A stretch of DNA of 64,000 nt from Notospermus geniculatus (Eukaryota; Nemertea; Pilidiophora; Heteronemertea; Lineidae), in NCBI GenBank assembly GCA_002633025.1, contig NMRB01000627.1, forward strand, positions 249,142 through 313,141, in the 5' to 3' direction. Below are positions 1 to 11,110 of the stretch, in pieces; the stretch's first letter is position 1, and each line of letters starts with the position of its first letter. The notes under the pieces are model-generated. The model worked only from the letters and a program-made list of their open reading frames with translations. It was not told where the DNA came from and made no database searches. The position numbers and the translations under genes are program-made.

Positions 1-198
1 GCGGTTCACTAAGGACTGCGCTCAGAATCCACAACAGTTAGACGTATAGATTCAGCCCAGACAAAATTATTGGGCAGGAAAAGACATGCGTATGGTTTGC
101 TTTGAAAAAGAACGTTTCAATTTTTACCACTGTTTGAAACGGCATCGTATACGGATATTAAAAGTAAGGAGAACATGACTGGTGATCATGAAATCATA

Positions 199-315
199 AG
201 GGAGGTTTAGAAATCAAACGATAAACGTAAACGTTACCGACAACGTTATGTTTGTAGTATGAAAAATAACGTTGTCGTAAAGTTTACCTTTATCGTTTGA
301 TTTCTAAACCTCCCT
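199..315. repeat. Foldback family A (copy 1)
   Basis: Ends AGGGAGGTTTAGAAATCAAA and its inverse CTAAACCTCCCT enclose arms rich in CGTTAACG-like words (AAACGATAAACG). The spacer is about 30 bases. Other members are at 11801-11955, 30650-30754 (half) and 32264-32414. Too short for any gene; a non-autonomous transposon-like hairpin. Confidence 0.85.
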
Positions 316-370
316 ATTGCCAGAGGCAAGCGAGACGATAAGCATTTACAATGTAGAAGTCACTGGGAAA

Positions 371-489
371 TATGAGTGAAAACTAACAAATGCTTTTACG
401 AGTACATGTACTTCCTTTCTGCTGTAGAAATGTATTGGAGAATCGTGTACAAAACTGAAGTAAAAGCATTTACTCGTCCTTATTCATAC
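371..489. repeat. Foldback family J (copy 1)
   Basis: The arms contain ACTAACAAATGCTTTTAC and GTAAAAGCATTTACT, with TATGA/TTCATA at the ends. Related copies lie at 27126-27252 and 59579-59696. It sits in the intron just beyond exon 4. Confidence 0.75.
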
Positions 490-541
490 ACATGTACAAC
501 CCAATGTCTGGTACTAGTATTCAGACCAAAACTCTACCTAC

Positions 542-685
542 GTTCATTTTTTTCTCGTGCTCGTTCTCGATCTCTGAGCCGTTGAAATATTTGAAGAGAC
601 TCTCTGGTTCAGGGAAATAGTAACCCTTCTTGCAGTAGCACTTGTAGGAACCTCGACGGAACCCTAGCCCCTGAACTGGCACACA
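542..685 (-). CDS. GPR158-like: Exon 4: EGF-like module of GPR158/179-like receptor
   Basis: The acceptor is TTATTTCAAG followed by TGT at 685. The reading frame is CVPVQGLGFRRGSYKCYCKK, then GYYFPEPESLFKYFNGSEIE and an acidic/basic tail. The CxPxxGxGFxxGSYxCxCxxGYYxP pattern is the EGF-like repeat that follows the Cache domain in GPR158/GPR179. With DINQC and SKC from exon 3 it supplies the six-cysteine-like set. The 3' end is less certain. One donor (AAC|GTAGGT) would end the exon at 542, keeping phase 0 and giving 144 bases. Another (GTAG|GTAGAG) would end it at 538. No further exon is visible to the left, so the transmembrane domain lies outside the window. Confidence 0.78.
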
Positions 686-930
686 CTTGAAATAAGAGAA
701 CATGGGTGTTACTAGGAGTTTCATTGTTAACTTGGACAACAACTTTGGTAGCTGCAGCTGTAGGCCTCATTGAATTTGCTTCTGGTAACATCATAACGCT
801 AAGTTGCCAATCGTGGACTTGTGTGTCAAAAGTACTCTACGTGACTGTGGACACGCCAGCAGTGTGAGTTGTCCCCAAATGGAGACCTGCAAAATGACAG
901 CACATGTCATATTCAACAGGCCTACTTAAT

Positions 931-1036
931 TATATTCATAAACATACTTAAGTCAAAGTGACATTTACTTATCTTTTGTGTTGAACAAAGGATAAGTGTC
1001 ACACTTAGACTTAAGTAGTTCTATGAATATGGGCCC
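931..1036. repeat. Foldback family N (copy 1)
   Basis: The arms are ATTCATAAACATACTTAAGT and its inverse ending GAATATGGGCCC. The central part reads AAAGATAAGT-type words around TTGAACAAAGG. Related sequence occurs at 54619-55112 and, in part, at 60797-60882. Confidence 0.75.
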
Positions 1037-1150
1037 AGGGGCTTGTTTCATAAAGTGACATTAAGCTAATGGTACCATTAACGTCAACACATTTTCCATT
1101 TGGTTGAAGGTACCATTAGCTTAATGTCACTTTATAAAACAGGCCCCTGG
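1036..1150. repeat. Foldback family O (copy 1)
   Basis: The arms are CAGGGGCTTGTTTCATAAAG and the inverse TTTATAAAACAGGCCCCTG. The inner words GGTACCATTA repeat in both arms. It abuts the family N element. A second copy is nested inside family B at 50148-50257. Confidence 0.8.
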
Positions 1151-1728
1151 TCGTGAACCCACTTAAGTAGGATCATATATAATATGTAATGTCCACAGTT
1201 AGTCGATTTGCGACGGCCGTATCACTTCTATTCCGATTAATTGGGGACACACAGTCATATACATTACATAAAGGTAGATTTCATGCGCGTCCCCATTTGT
1301 GTAGTATAGGGTGATGCGTCCCCGTTTGAGACAAGATACGCGGACGGATGTGCTTGTGATCCCACAAATTAGTACCTTAAGTTTGTTTGATTGTGATGTG
1401 GTTTTCTGTTCATCAGAAGCGACAACGTCAGACAAGTGCAAAAATCTGTGCTCTGATTAGCAAGTGGCAAGATGAGTAAACTTAGTGCAGCCAGTTCAAA
1501 CACTGATATTTATTACAGGTTTAAGGCCAACACGACATCTAATCAGAATTCTTCCAAGCTTTTCATCCGGGCACGTTTTCAGCAATGCGGAAAAGGTCAA
1601 GGCTTCAACCGAACAAATTATATTCTGAATTACAGGCGGATAATGTTTTAAGACAATGTTATCTACGTAAGACTCGTACCACGCGTACATCCATAATGGA
1701 TTAGTTAGGTTCTTAAAGAGAAAATTAT
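1151..1728. other. Intron, no gene seen
   Basis: This is the intron between exons 3 and 4. I see scattered stops and no splice-flanked frame of recognisable type. Short inverted words occur around 1200-1330 (GTCCCC/GGGGAC), without a convincing whole element. Confidence 0.5.
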
Positions 1729-1731
1729 TAC

Positions 1732-1861
1732 CTCTGTTGTATCCTCCTTGCATTTAGATGAACCAGCGAAGACATTTGTTCCCATATCTGACGACCCCGG
1801 TGAGCTCGGGCATTGATTGATGTCCACTTTTTGTAGTTCTATATCTATACCGCTTGTCCCC
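1732..1861 (-). CDS. GPR158-like: Exon 3, copy A: Cache-to-EGF linker
   Basis: The acceptor is TTTTTGATGCAG|G at 1862 and the donor ACAGAG|GTAATA at 1731. The 130 bases encode 43 residues after completing the Lys codon from exon 2. They contain VDINQCP and the SSKCKEDTTE tail, whose cysteines (about residues 288 and 308 of the joined protein) should pair within the Cys-rich module. The sequence is identical to copy B. The exon ends in phase 0, matching exon 4 about 1 kb further left. This is the copy closest to exon 4 and would be the constitutive one if the duplication is an assembly artefact. Confidence 0.83.
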
Positions 1862-2454
1862 CTGCATCAAAAACAGGTGATAGATTACTCGATATGGCAG
1901 AGGTGGGGGTAATGACTATCAGGTAGAAGGAAGGGAAGACAGCTACTTTGTCGCTTAGTCTCTGGGAATGTGCCGTGTAAGCTGTTCTGGCTTTGGGCAA
2001 GGTTACTTTAGTACGGAATTCACATCCGATTTGACCAGAAAGCAGGCCTATCAACTTTATGGAATTTTGACCAGTCAGTTCGATCATATAATGCCCAATC
2101 ACACTGAGCTAGTTCTCAGTACTTTCTTGAAAATTTTGCCGAACGGGCTCAAACTGTCTGCGAACGGAGTGGACGTAGTGGCAACTTTTTACAGTCTTTT
2201 TACGAACTTCATGGACGGGAAGGGTGCTCCAGAACATCGAGGCATTATTTTGCCAAGGGTTACACGTTCTAGCCCGTTTTACCATTTTTTAGGACGGGGC
2301 AGGACGTTTTGAGAACGACTTCAGTGTGATGGGGGTATTAGGTACGGCTCCAAGTGAGCGTTTTCTCGTGGGAGTTGGCTCTCTTTGGGCAATTTAGCCA
2401 TGAAAAATTGCGGGCAGTCGTGTTTCTGTCACTGGTCAAGGCGTAAGCCAGACT

Positions 2455-2602
2455 CGAGGCGGATCCAGGATTTGGGAAAAGAGGGGGCTTCCTGTGCTAG
2501 GAACATTGAAATTTGCGCCAAGTTCCAGAATTTCACGGTCGATTTTACAGATTGATTGGCGTGCGCGGGGTGCACCCCCCCCCCCCCTTGGATCCGCGCC
2601 TG
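2455..2602. repeat. GC-ended inverted repeat (GGATCC type), block A
   Basis: Ends GAGGCGGATCCAGG and CCTTGGATCCGCGCCTG flank a purine/pyrimidine-rich interior with a poly-C run. The matching element in block B is 15304-15463, so the insertion predates the duplication. A related but different element with GGGTCGGATCCAGG ends is at 49123-49391. Confidence 0.7.
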
Positions 2603-2823
2603 TATAAAGACGTCAGGAAGCCAATAACGGTGAATTGCCCACTGAGAGAAGCGGACTAATCGTGGAGGAGCGCCCTGATCGAAGGAAAGCCATACACCGA
2701 GGGTGTGAAATGGAACTCTACAACGCCCTGTTCCAGCAAGACAACAGGCCTCAAGATGAGATTAAATGGCTTTGGGCCGTATTCTAGAAGCTTCCTTAAC
2801 ACTAAGGTTTTCCTTTAGCTAAT

Positions 2824-2965
2824 AGGGAGGTTGATCAGCGACTTATCACGAATCCTTATACATATACGGATCGAAATGTACACAAAACGTGTCCTCGTTC
2901 GGAATTCTATCAGTACATGTATACGTATACGGATTCGTGATAAGTCGCTGATCTCAATCTCCCTA
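2824..2965. repeat. Foldback family E (block A)
   Basis: Ends are AGGGAGGTTGATCAGCGACT and AGTCGCTGATCTCAATCTCCCT. The arms continue with TATCACGAATCC and near-palindromic TATACGTATACGG words. It is present at the same place in block B (15896-16029). Confidence 0.85.
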
Positions 2966-3414
2966 TTGTCTGCAGGGTAGAATACAAAAGCTTAAACTGG
3001 ACCTCGGAGACAAGGAGGCTTCTAGATTACGGGCCTTTATGCAAGCAATTATATCGGTGATGATTGATAAGCTGAGAAATTGTCGCCCACATTTTACACT
3101 AATATAGCCTAACATTAGGGAACGACAATTGACAACACCGTGACATTAATCGTATCATAACTGCGTCGTTTAACGCTATCGACTATCGCGGAGAAATAAT
3201 GTGTTACCCCGTTGAGAAAATGAATGACGACGATTTACGGATTTATGGGTTTTTTTAAGAATCTAGAGGTACGTGACAACATACACCAGATGTAGTCGTG
3301 TGAACGGATAATCGAATATCTGATAGATTGTTATTGCAAATAAAGGAAAACTGATTCTCATCATAATGTCACATGGTGTGCAATGTACTCAGCATGTAAT
3401 GAGTTTTCTAATAA

Positions 3415-3683
3415 GGCCCGTTTACACGGTTCAACAGTTTGTTGAAAGGTGTTGAATGTTGAAAGCTGTTGAACGTTGTTGAAACCTGTAGAACCGTCTA
3501 AACCCCCTTTCAACACACCTTTCAACAGGTTTTCAGAAATAGGAACATGTTCCTATTTTTGCAACTTGTCGAAAGCTGTTGAAAGGTGTTGAAAGGGGGT
3601 TTAGACGGTTCAACAGCTTTCAACAACGTTCAACAACTTTTGACGTTCAACAGCGTTCAACATGTTGAACCGTGTAAAAGGCG
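3415..3683. repeat. Word-iterated foldback, family G (TTCAACA), block A
   Basis: The outer ends read GGCCCGTTTACACGGTTCAA and TTGAACCGTGTAAAAGG. Inside, GTTGAA and TTCAAC words recur dozens of times in both orientations around a centre with AGGAACATGTTCCTA. The block B counterpart (16479-17195) is longer and rearranged. Confidence 0.8.
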
Positions 3684-3960
3684 ACGAATAGACTGACGGG
3701 CACCCGGTTTTTGCGCGCGCGGGGGGGNNAGCACTACCCGAATGACAGCTCTGCCATTTGCTCTATTAATTAAGTCATTTCTTACTACGGTTGTGAAGAG
3801 TGGTCCGAGGTTCACGTTTTCATTGGCTGGTGCAGGTAAAATCACCACCGTGATTTATGTCGTGAACGATAGACGAGTACCAAAATGCCCACACTAGGCG
3901 ACATCATATTTATACCGTTCAAAGTAAGTACGCGTATTATTGTTAGTATAGATCAAATTT

Positions 3961-4096
3961 GCAAGCGCCATCTTGTCAAGAATTAGGTCATCACCATGGA
4001 AATTCTTTCCTCGACTGACGATTGGTTCTCCCATCCCCAGAGGGGGAAATCACCATGACGTCACCGTTGACCTAATATTGGCAAGATGGCTGCTTG
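3961..4096. repeat. Foldback family K (block A), next to exon 2 donor
   Basis: The arms are GCAAGCGCCATCTTG...AATTAGGTCATCACCATGG and the inverse ending GGCAAGATGGCTGC. It lies in the intron about 25 bases past the exon 2A donor. Other copies are 17506-17642, 51066-51488 and 56508-56652. The AAGATGGC core resembles a YY1 site. Confidence 0.8.
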
Positions 4097-4121
4097 GGAA
4101 ACTCATCCATAAGTCACATAC

Positions 4122-4308
4122 TTAAAATGGAAGTTCCCTTTTTCGTCTACTCCAAAGAAAGGCACACTGTAGGTCATCATCCAAATGTTTCCTCCTCCGC
4201 AGTCAAAATAAGGCAACGTCCAATGACCATCTTCGTAACGAACCGTCAGACTCCGGTCGATTTGTACCGGTCCTAGTGACGTCGGGCTGATACGCATGCT
4301 CTCTTCAC
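4122..4308 (-). CDS. GPR158-like: Exon 2, copy A: C-terminal half of Cache domain
   Basis: This exon has the same boundaries and encoded protein as copy B at 17667-17853. The acceptor is TTCTCATTTTAG and the donor AA|GTATGTGAC. Key residues are the YFDCGGG loop and the YSVPFFG strand. Family K foldback 3961-4096 ends only about 25 bases beyond the donor, inside the intron. Family B foldback 4409-4805 begins about 100 bases upstream of the acceptor. The exon is thus bracketed by two hairpin-forming elements in both copies. All three base differences from copy B are silent, consistent with selection on protein or with recent allelic divergence. Confidence 0.82.
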
Positions 4309-4408
4309 CTAAAATGAGAATCAGAAAAGTTGACCAGAATTTGGAAATATTATTTAGCACTCAGTGATGGTGGCACGGCCCGAGGGGATACCATACATTC
4401 AGGATAAT

Positions 4409-4805
4409 AGCGAGGTTTCGCAAATCTGACGAAACGCGAAGTACGAAATACGAAATTCAACTTCATTTCCAGGACCTGATGTATTTCTGGAGATGGTTGG
4501 TATCACAAATGTCCCTGCTGCAAGTGCGTCTTTTAGCACAACATGTAGGACCGAGAGAGTAATGTTATGGTGCATCTTGAATTTTTAAATTTCTAGTTCG
4601 TAGCTACGAAGTGGAAACCAAAGATAAATTTCAAAGTTTAATATACACCGTAACTCTATCGGTCTAACGTCATACGCTAAAAGACGCTCTTGCAGTAGGC
4701 GATATTAGTGGTACCAACTATCTCCTGAAATACATTACGTCATGGAAATGAAGTCCAATTTCGTATTTCGTACTTCGTTTTTCGTCAGATTTGCGAAACC
4801 TCGCT
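4409..4805. repeat. Foldback family B (copy 1)
   Basis: About 390 bp. Ends are AGCGAGGTTTCGCAAATCTG and CAGATTTGCGAAACCTCGCT. The arms carry GAAGTACGAAATACGAA, and the interior has the palindrome-like CTTCGTATCTACGAAG (here diverged). Copies lie at 5891-6280, 17953-18349, 19309-19690, 36998-37371, 49902-50416 and (half) 53905-54090. Confidence 0.9.
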
Positions 4806-5758
4806 AATAAGGAAACCTTGAAGATGAGCCGTCGGGTAGTCAAACGTGTAGGAAAGGTAAGAATAAAAAAATTATAAAGGTCGATGAATAAACAGGAGAA
4901 ATAAAAATCATTGGATACTACAAACATTATCGAGGCTCATCGACAAACAAAAAAAATCCGCTTTTGCGTATAAGTATAAATCTCCGTATGCATTCAGAAT
5001 TTTTCAAACCGGCGTCATATCTCACAAACTGCCAATGTAATGCTGATCTCGCAATATGATTTTTTTACACGGACACGCTGCATCAGCTACATGTAATTCT
5101 AAAGACATCGGATAACCAGGGGTCGATCGAAAAATATGTCATTCTCATCACTTTGCATGTATGTTTACAGGTACAGGTTAGACACGTCAGTAACTTCGAT
5201 AAAGAACGAAATAACAAACAGTTCTGTCACTGCTCGTTGGAAAAAATCTCGCCCGTTTGTTTGATTGTCTATGCCTTTATGAAGCGTTTGTCGTGTTTGC
5301 CGGAGGCACCTCAGCAGTCCCTAATGCTAGATTGATGCCATGGATCTTTCGTGTTGATACGGTGGAAACGTTCCAACGGAGGTGCTTTTTAGATTTCAGG
5401 TAACGACGGAGCATTTGTTCGGTATTAGGCCAAAAAATAAATCATCTGTTTCTTGTCCAGCAACTCAGCAAATTGATGCGAGCATGCGATTTTTTTTTTA
5501 TATTCCAATAATTTCTTTTCAGTTATCTTCATGGATGAGGGGAAATATTACCAGCAAACTATCTCTCTACATGTTTAAAGCACAAGTTTCATGAAAAATC
5601 AATATAATTTCAAGTGATGATTAAACATTTCTATGCATTTTATAGAAGGTGCTGCGGAAGTAAAGTGAGAAAATTTTAAATTGATGAGAAAAAAAATTCG
5701 ATGCAAAGGGCTCGGGAGTGACGCGGGCGCGGACAAGAAACATACTTTTTCGGCCTAA
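4806..5758. other. Intron segment, no gene seen
   Basis: This is intron between two family B copies, duplicated in block B at 18350-19308. I find no recognisable domain or splice-bounded exon. The near-perfect conservation with block B extends through non-coding sequence and so does not argue for function. Confidence 0.5.
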
Positions 5759-5888
5759 GGCTTCCCTTACATAGAAGTATACGGTATACGAAAACGCCAT
5801 TTAACAAAGGCTTCAAGTGGATTCACGACCGTGAAGCCATTGTTAACCGCGGTATTCGTATACCGTATAGTTCTATGTAAAGGAAGCC
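5759..5888. repeat. Foldback family F (copy 1), absent from block B
   Basis: Ends GGCTTCCCTTACATAG and CTATGTAAAGGAAGCC are flanked by TAA and TTA. The arms contain ACGGTATACGAA. Block B has CGGCCTTAGTG at the corresponding place (about 19301-19311) with no insertion. Three-base TTA/TAA flanks suggest a PIF/Harbinger-type mover; that assignment is inference. The second copy is 60925-61042. Confidence 0.85.
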
Positions 5889-5890
5889 TT

Positions 5891-6280
5891 AGTGATGTTT
5901 CGCAAATCTGACGAAACACGAAGTGCGAAATACGAAGTTCAACTTCATTTGCAGGACCTATTTCTGGAGATGGTTGGTACCACAAGTGTCCCTGCTGCCG
6001 GTGCGTCTTTTAGAATATTATGCAAGACCGAGAGAGTTATGGTGCATCTTGAATTTTTAAATTTCCACTTCGTATCTACGAAGTGGAAACGAAAGATAAA
6101 TTTCAAATTTTAATGTACACCGCCGTAACTCTATCGGTCTAACGTCATACGCTAAAAGACGCTCTTGCAGCAGGCGATATTTGTAGTGCCAACCATCTCC
6201 TGAAATACATTACGTCGTGGAGATGAAGTCCAGTTTCGTATTTCGTACTTCGTGTTTCGTCAGATTTGCGAAACCTCTCT
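5891..6280. repeat. Foldback family B (copy 2)
   Basis: Same structure as 4409-4805, with ends AGTGATGTTTCGCAAATCTG and GCGAAACCTCTCT. The inner CTTCGTATCTACGAAG is intact. Block B has it at 19309-19690. Confidence 0.9.
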
Positions 6281-7857
6281 ATTGTGTGAGGATGGAAAGG
6301 TTGAAGCCATTACACTCACAGGCAACTTTCTAATGTACATGACTGTAATAGATTTAAAACAAGCATACCTATTGCGACACTTCCTGACAACAATCGCGAC
6401 TCTGAGGCTGTCTAATCGATATTTTACATCATGTGCTTCACGCACACCATCACCAACAACTCTTCAATATGTCTGGAAGTATTTTCAAGCGAATGGCGAC
6501 AGTTCCTGCCGTGACGGTGAGGTAAAGTTACTCGCTATCCCAATACATGTACTTTACTTCACTTCTTCTTCCGTTATGGCAATATTTGTGACGTTGTACG
6601 CAGCTTCAAGTGCCACGTCGAGATGTTAAAAAATATATACTGCGACAAGTGATGCTTGAGCTGACTCGTTTCGTTCAGGTAAAAATCTACTTACTCGAAC
6701 GTTATTTATAAATTGTTAGCGATCCGCGGAAAGGAAGTAATGGTTTCTGGAAAATGTGCTAGCGTTTTTTATCTCCAGCACTTGGCTGGGAATTGAAGTC
6801 CGTGAACTTTACGGGAGCTGATGTGAACGAGTGGTTGCCCAGGCCACAAGCAATGAATTCTATATAGCCTCGTGTTTTTGATTGGTTCCGGTGTCACGTT
6901 TTTCAATGTGCCAACGTGACATTACAACAGATTGACGAATAAGGCGCGACTTGACAATGAGCGACACACAGAGAAACAGTGAGTCAGTTTCCCACTGTGT
7001 TCCAAACAATGGGAGTCACACAGAAAAATGGCTACACTGAAAAACATTACACCTGATCACACTGCAACTGGGATCCGTGTTGCTTGTCGGCCATTTGTAT
7101 CACGTGATCGACCGAAAAACAGCCGATCATGTGATAAAATGGACGACAGGCTGCACATTTCTGAGATTGGGAACCAGCAGCTTCCGTCCAAAAATCCGCG
7201 ATGGAATTGTGGACGGATGCGATCGAGAACACTCACATCCGTCCAAAAGTCCTTATCCGTGATTGGTCGATTTTATGCGGATATTAATTCGCGATTTTAT
7301 GGGGACATAAAATACGAATTTATATGGACATTAAATAAATAGTGCGATTTTATATCCACATTAAAAACTCAGCTGCGATTGGTTGATTTAGTGTGGATAT
7401 AAATTCTTGATTTAATGTGGATATAAAATCGGAATTAATGTGGACATTAAATATGAATTGTGTCCACTCCGGCCTGCGATAACCGTGTAGCACGTAGCCA
7501 ACATGTTCGTCCGCAAATACGAAGATGTTGACATTCTTTCTGCGTCAACACTCCACTGCTTCCAGCGAGGTAGAACGAAAAGAATATAGCTGTACCGTCC
7601 TCGTAGGCCATGTGGGCGTTTCCTTTTTATCTGAAACGCAACTCTAGGAAGAAACTCTCCCTCCTCTTTTTTTCACAGCTTCCCGAAACATAGATTAAAA
7701 AAATACGTGAAATCTTTTTCATGTACGATAAATTAAAATTCCATGTACCCCGTTTCATACATACTTGTAACTCAGCAAACAGAAATTTTTTATTTTTGAA
7801 CCTTCTGGTCATGATTTTTTCTGTCCAATTTGAGCAGCTAAAGCCATATCTCAATAG
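6281..7857. other. Intron segment with AT-rich local repeats, no gene seen
   Basis: It is mostly matched by 19691-21070 in block B. Bases 7262-7462 hold repeated variants of TTTATGTGGATATTAAA in both orientations, absent from block B. Around 7080-7140 a short inverted pair of CGGCCAT/CACGTGATCG words is present. The frame at 7627-8085 runs over ordinary intron and foldback and has no domain I recognise. Confidence 0.5.
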
Positions 7858-8052
7858 TAGTGGTTTAAGGAATTGATACCGAACTGGAGGTATTGGTTGT
7901 CTCACCAAACCCGCGAGGGTGGAGCTAAAATGCAGACCTAAACCCGAGGCGCTTCGCCGAGGGTTTAGGTCGGAATGACAGCTCCACCCGAGCGGGTTTG
8001 GTGAGACGACCAATACCGACAGTGAGGTATCAATTTCTATTCTAAACCACCT
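7858..8052. repeat. Foldback at right edge of block A
   Basis: The arms are AGTGGTTTAAGGAATTGATACC and its inverse, with inner GGGTTTGGTGAGAC. The pairing runs almost to the centre at about 7950 (GAGGCGCTTCGCC). It marks where the similarity between blocks ends. Confidence 0.75.
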
Positions 8053-8441
8053 TTCCATAAACCTTTCTGGCACTAAAACATTCAATAGGCCTGTTATCGC
8101 GTCACTGATTGCACAATCCTTAGGTGCTGGGAACAGTCTGTGACGGAATAAACGGACGAAAACGAAGAGCTAAAAAACGAACAACCAAACACGCCGCCAT
8201 TTATTTTCTGACTCCCTCACTCCCGACGTCCTCAGGACGCCGCGTGCGTAGAACTACAACAAAGCAACATACACGGGGCGCCAACTGCGCCAAAACATTC
8301 TCCCCCTCATGAACATGAAGTAATTGAAATAAAGAAGCATTGAACATCTTGCGAACTTCGTAAACATATCGTAGTTTCGCATCCGGCGGTCGTTGATGAT
8401 ATGCAGAATAAACGCCCTTTCTGGCAATTGTCAGACATCTA

Positions 8442-8863
8442 GGGCCGTATTCAAGAAGGGTGTTTAAGACTCAGACGCGTGTAAGTTCGTCAAATGCATG
8501 GTAGAAGTGTATGCTACACGCGTCTAAAGGCGGTGACAGACTGGCGCGTACGCAGCGCATCCTGCAGGCGTTCCGCCAATCAGATTCTTCGGTAGGTGAT
8601 TTGGTCCGTGTTACCGCCTCCTTGATTGGTTGAACGCTTCCCGACGCGTTGCTTAGCCATAATGGCCAATACACACGATCCAATTTTTCATCCAATTTGT
8701 GTTGAAATTCAGATTCTGGGCCTATTGGGGCTTCAATGTATAAACCCGCATACATGTTGGCTTTTATTAAGCATATTCAGAAAATTGGATGAAAAATTGG
8801 ATCGTGTGTATTGGCCATTTAAGTCTTAATCGCGCGATGATCACCCTTTTTGAATATGGCCCT
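8442..8863. repeat. Composite nested foldback
   Basis: The outer ends are AGGGCCGTATTCAAGAAGGG and CCCTTTTTGAATATGGCCCT. Inside lie a half element starting AAAGGCGGTGACAGACTGG (as at 38967-39274) and a complete inner foldback, 8661-8820, with arms AATGGCCAATACACACGATC. At least three insertion events are stacked here. Confidence 0.75.
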
Positions 8864-9120
8864 TGTTAATATCCCAGTACACCACACAAAACGCTGTCGT
8901 TCTGCACCGGTAGGCTAGGCGTCACGCGAATCTGTCATCGGTTGAATGCGAACTGATTAGCCGTCAAACCTGACGCTTTCAACAGTCACAAGAGAATGAC
9001 CTTGGCGTGTGTTGATCGAAAGGAACAAACAATTGGTGAAATTGACAAAATGAGGGTACATCCTGTGATGGTCAAAAAGCAACGGAGCTGAAATCTGCAC
9101 GCCATTGGTCAATTTTTCCC

Positions 9121-9206
9121 GCGTCATTATAGCTGACCTATTTGTATGTGGGATAATGTGGGGTGTACATGTATAATGGAAATAGGTCAGCTTTAATGCT
9201 GCGCGT
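9121..9206. repeat. Short foldback
   Basis: Arms GCGTCATTATAGCTGACCTA and AATAGGTCAGCTTTAATGC flank a spacer of about 35 bases. Confidence 0.6.
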
Positions 9207-9413
9207 GTTAACCTGAATATTCGTGACTTACTTACCTCTTTAATGTAAAACTAAGTGTACCTGCGTGGGATCAGAAACCAATAACTTGCAGCGGAGAACA
9301 TGTAATTGGTTTTTGTTGTTGTAAGTATGACATACACGTAATGGTAGTTTTAATAACGAAGGGAGAGATTGATGATCATGAGCATCCGCAGCCAATCGTG
9401 CACTTCTACATGC

Positions 9414-10748
9414 ACGTTACGGGCAAGTCCACGCCCGGTAAAATTCGGGATACTAATTTTTTGACATGTTCAGTGCGGTCTCTGCAACTCATGGCACCAA
9501 AGGACCATTAAGTACCCTGCATCATGTCAGGCTTGTGTCCTGCTATGCCCCTGGTATGAATTAAGTTTGTTGTGATTCATAATTAGCAGACTGGGCCGTC
9601 ACGCGGTACCGTGATTCGCGCTTTACCGTGACTTCCGTGCTGAAAAGAGGAAGTGGATCGAATGTGGCGCAACCGCACAACTGCTCGCCGAGCATGGTGG
9701 GAATGGTGGTCGCGCTCCAGCGTGATATCACGGGGCAGTTGAAGTCAACGTTTTACAATGGTTTACTTGTGAAGATTACAACAACAATCGTGGCTAACCG
9801 AGGCCACCCGAAGATAAGAGACTTTAGCACGTCTAATTTCAAAAAAGCGTCAATCGTTTAAAAAAGCGTCATTTTGAAATGACCTGTCCAAATGCAATCT
9901 CTATCATCTTATCTACATACCTGAACTGAATTTCAGGCTTTGTAGGCGTTTATGGCGCCGAAAATGGCATATAATGCAGGTAGGCATGGCAGGCCTGCCA
10001 TTACGGCTGTCGAGGTAAATTTTGGTCGAAAATTGCCTGTAAAATCTTTAAACGTGAGTATGACACAGTGAATTCTTGCTTGTTTATTGACAAAAATTGT
10101 ACAAATTTATGGCGAGAAGTTTCCGTCTCCTCCACGCAGGATTGTACGTGTTTTCGGCCGAAACAAATATTGTATTTTGTACAGCCATTGCGCGGTTGGG
10201 CGCGACAAAGTCACGTGCACGTTTCCATCACGGTATACCGCGTGACGGCCCAGTCTGATTTGTGCATTGTTTGCTAATTAGTTGCGTCACGGACGTGACC
10301 TGTGCGATGCCACGTCCGTGACGCAACTAGTTAGCAAACAGTGCACTAAATTATGAATCACAATGAACTAAGGGCTATGAAAAGTGGCTCGAAATCTCGA
10401 ATTTTTGACGCAAAAAATCTCTACTGACTAACTGCACACAAAATTGTGAAAATAAGGCTCGGAGGTCCTTCTTCTGATGCTTCCCGAGGAGCCCCGAGAC
10501 TTTTTTTTCTCAATTTTGTGTGCAGTTAGTCGGATTTTTTGCGTCAAAATTTTGAGATTTCGAGTCACTTTGCATAACCCTTAATTCATACCAGAGGCCT
10601 AGAAGGACAAGAGCCTGACATGATGCAGGGTATTACATCTTTCTGTGGTTCCAAAATTTGCAGAAACAGCACTGAATAAGTGAAAAAAACGTTGACTTTT
10701 CATCAAAAAAATATCACATCCGAGACCGTGGAATTGCCCGTACTCGGT
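9414..10748. repeat. Large composite of four foldbacks
   Basis: The outermost arms (9414-9570 and 10578-10745) share GACATGATGCAGGGTA-type words in inverse orientation. Inside lie a foldback at 9587-10257 with GACTGGGCCGTCACGCGG ends, a hairpin at 10259-10351 built on GTTGCGTCACGGACGTG, and a foldback at 10372-10580 with TTTGACGCAAAAAAT and ACTGCACACAAAATTG arms. The last one interrupts the outer right arm. Confidence 0.75.
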
Positions 10749-11110
10749 TGTTACTCAACTACTCTTACCCTGTATAACTTGTGGTCGGCCTACCACTGTC
10801 CTCACTGTCATCCACGCAAGGAAGATCAAGACGATTAACGATAACCGCTTGATTAGGTCGGTATCGGAGATTTTCACTCTTTGAGCAGATTTCACTCGAA
10901 ACACCACTGATATTCTGAAAATAGGAACAATATTGCAAGGCTGATCGATTTCACCCACTACATCCGATTATTCCTTTGTTGTTACATGTAGCAAGCGAAT
11001 TATGAGTCCAAGCTTATGAACTGCGCAATCGTCGGGGGTTGAGCCATCAATACAATGCAGAAATACCAAGGTTCTACCAAGAGCTATCGCAACTCCAACG
11101 TTAAAGAGGT

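Larger units (their letters stand above)
1729..7865. repeat. Direct duplication, block A (contains exons 2 and 3)
   Basis: The block is collinear with 14334-21864. Long stretches match base for base, with scattered substitutions and clear insertion differences. It carries exon 3A, exon 2A, foldbacks of families E, G, K and B (two copies) and, unlike block B, a family F element at 5759-5888. The stretch 7190-7480, made of variants of TTTAATGTGGATATAAAAT, is also not matched in block B. The right limit falls where a foldback (7858-8052) begins. The left limit cannot be seen because the partner sequence lies in the N gap. Confidence 0.9.

Noticed and set aside
1968-2312. 114-codon plus-strand frame as a gene
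   Set aside because: Opposite strand to the receptor gene, lies in intron 2, and the equivalent in block B (14554-14751) diverges in frame and ends early.
6252-6629. 125-codon plus-strand frame as an exon
   Set aside because: It starts in the arm of a family B foldback. In block B the frame is altered by small indels, as expected of intron.
7627-8085. 152-codon minus-strand frame as an exon
   Set aside because: It spans the end of duplicated intron and a foldback; no recognised domain. The duplicate in block B breaks the frame.
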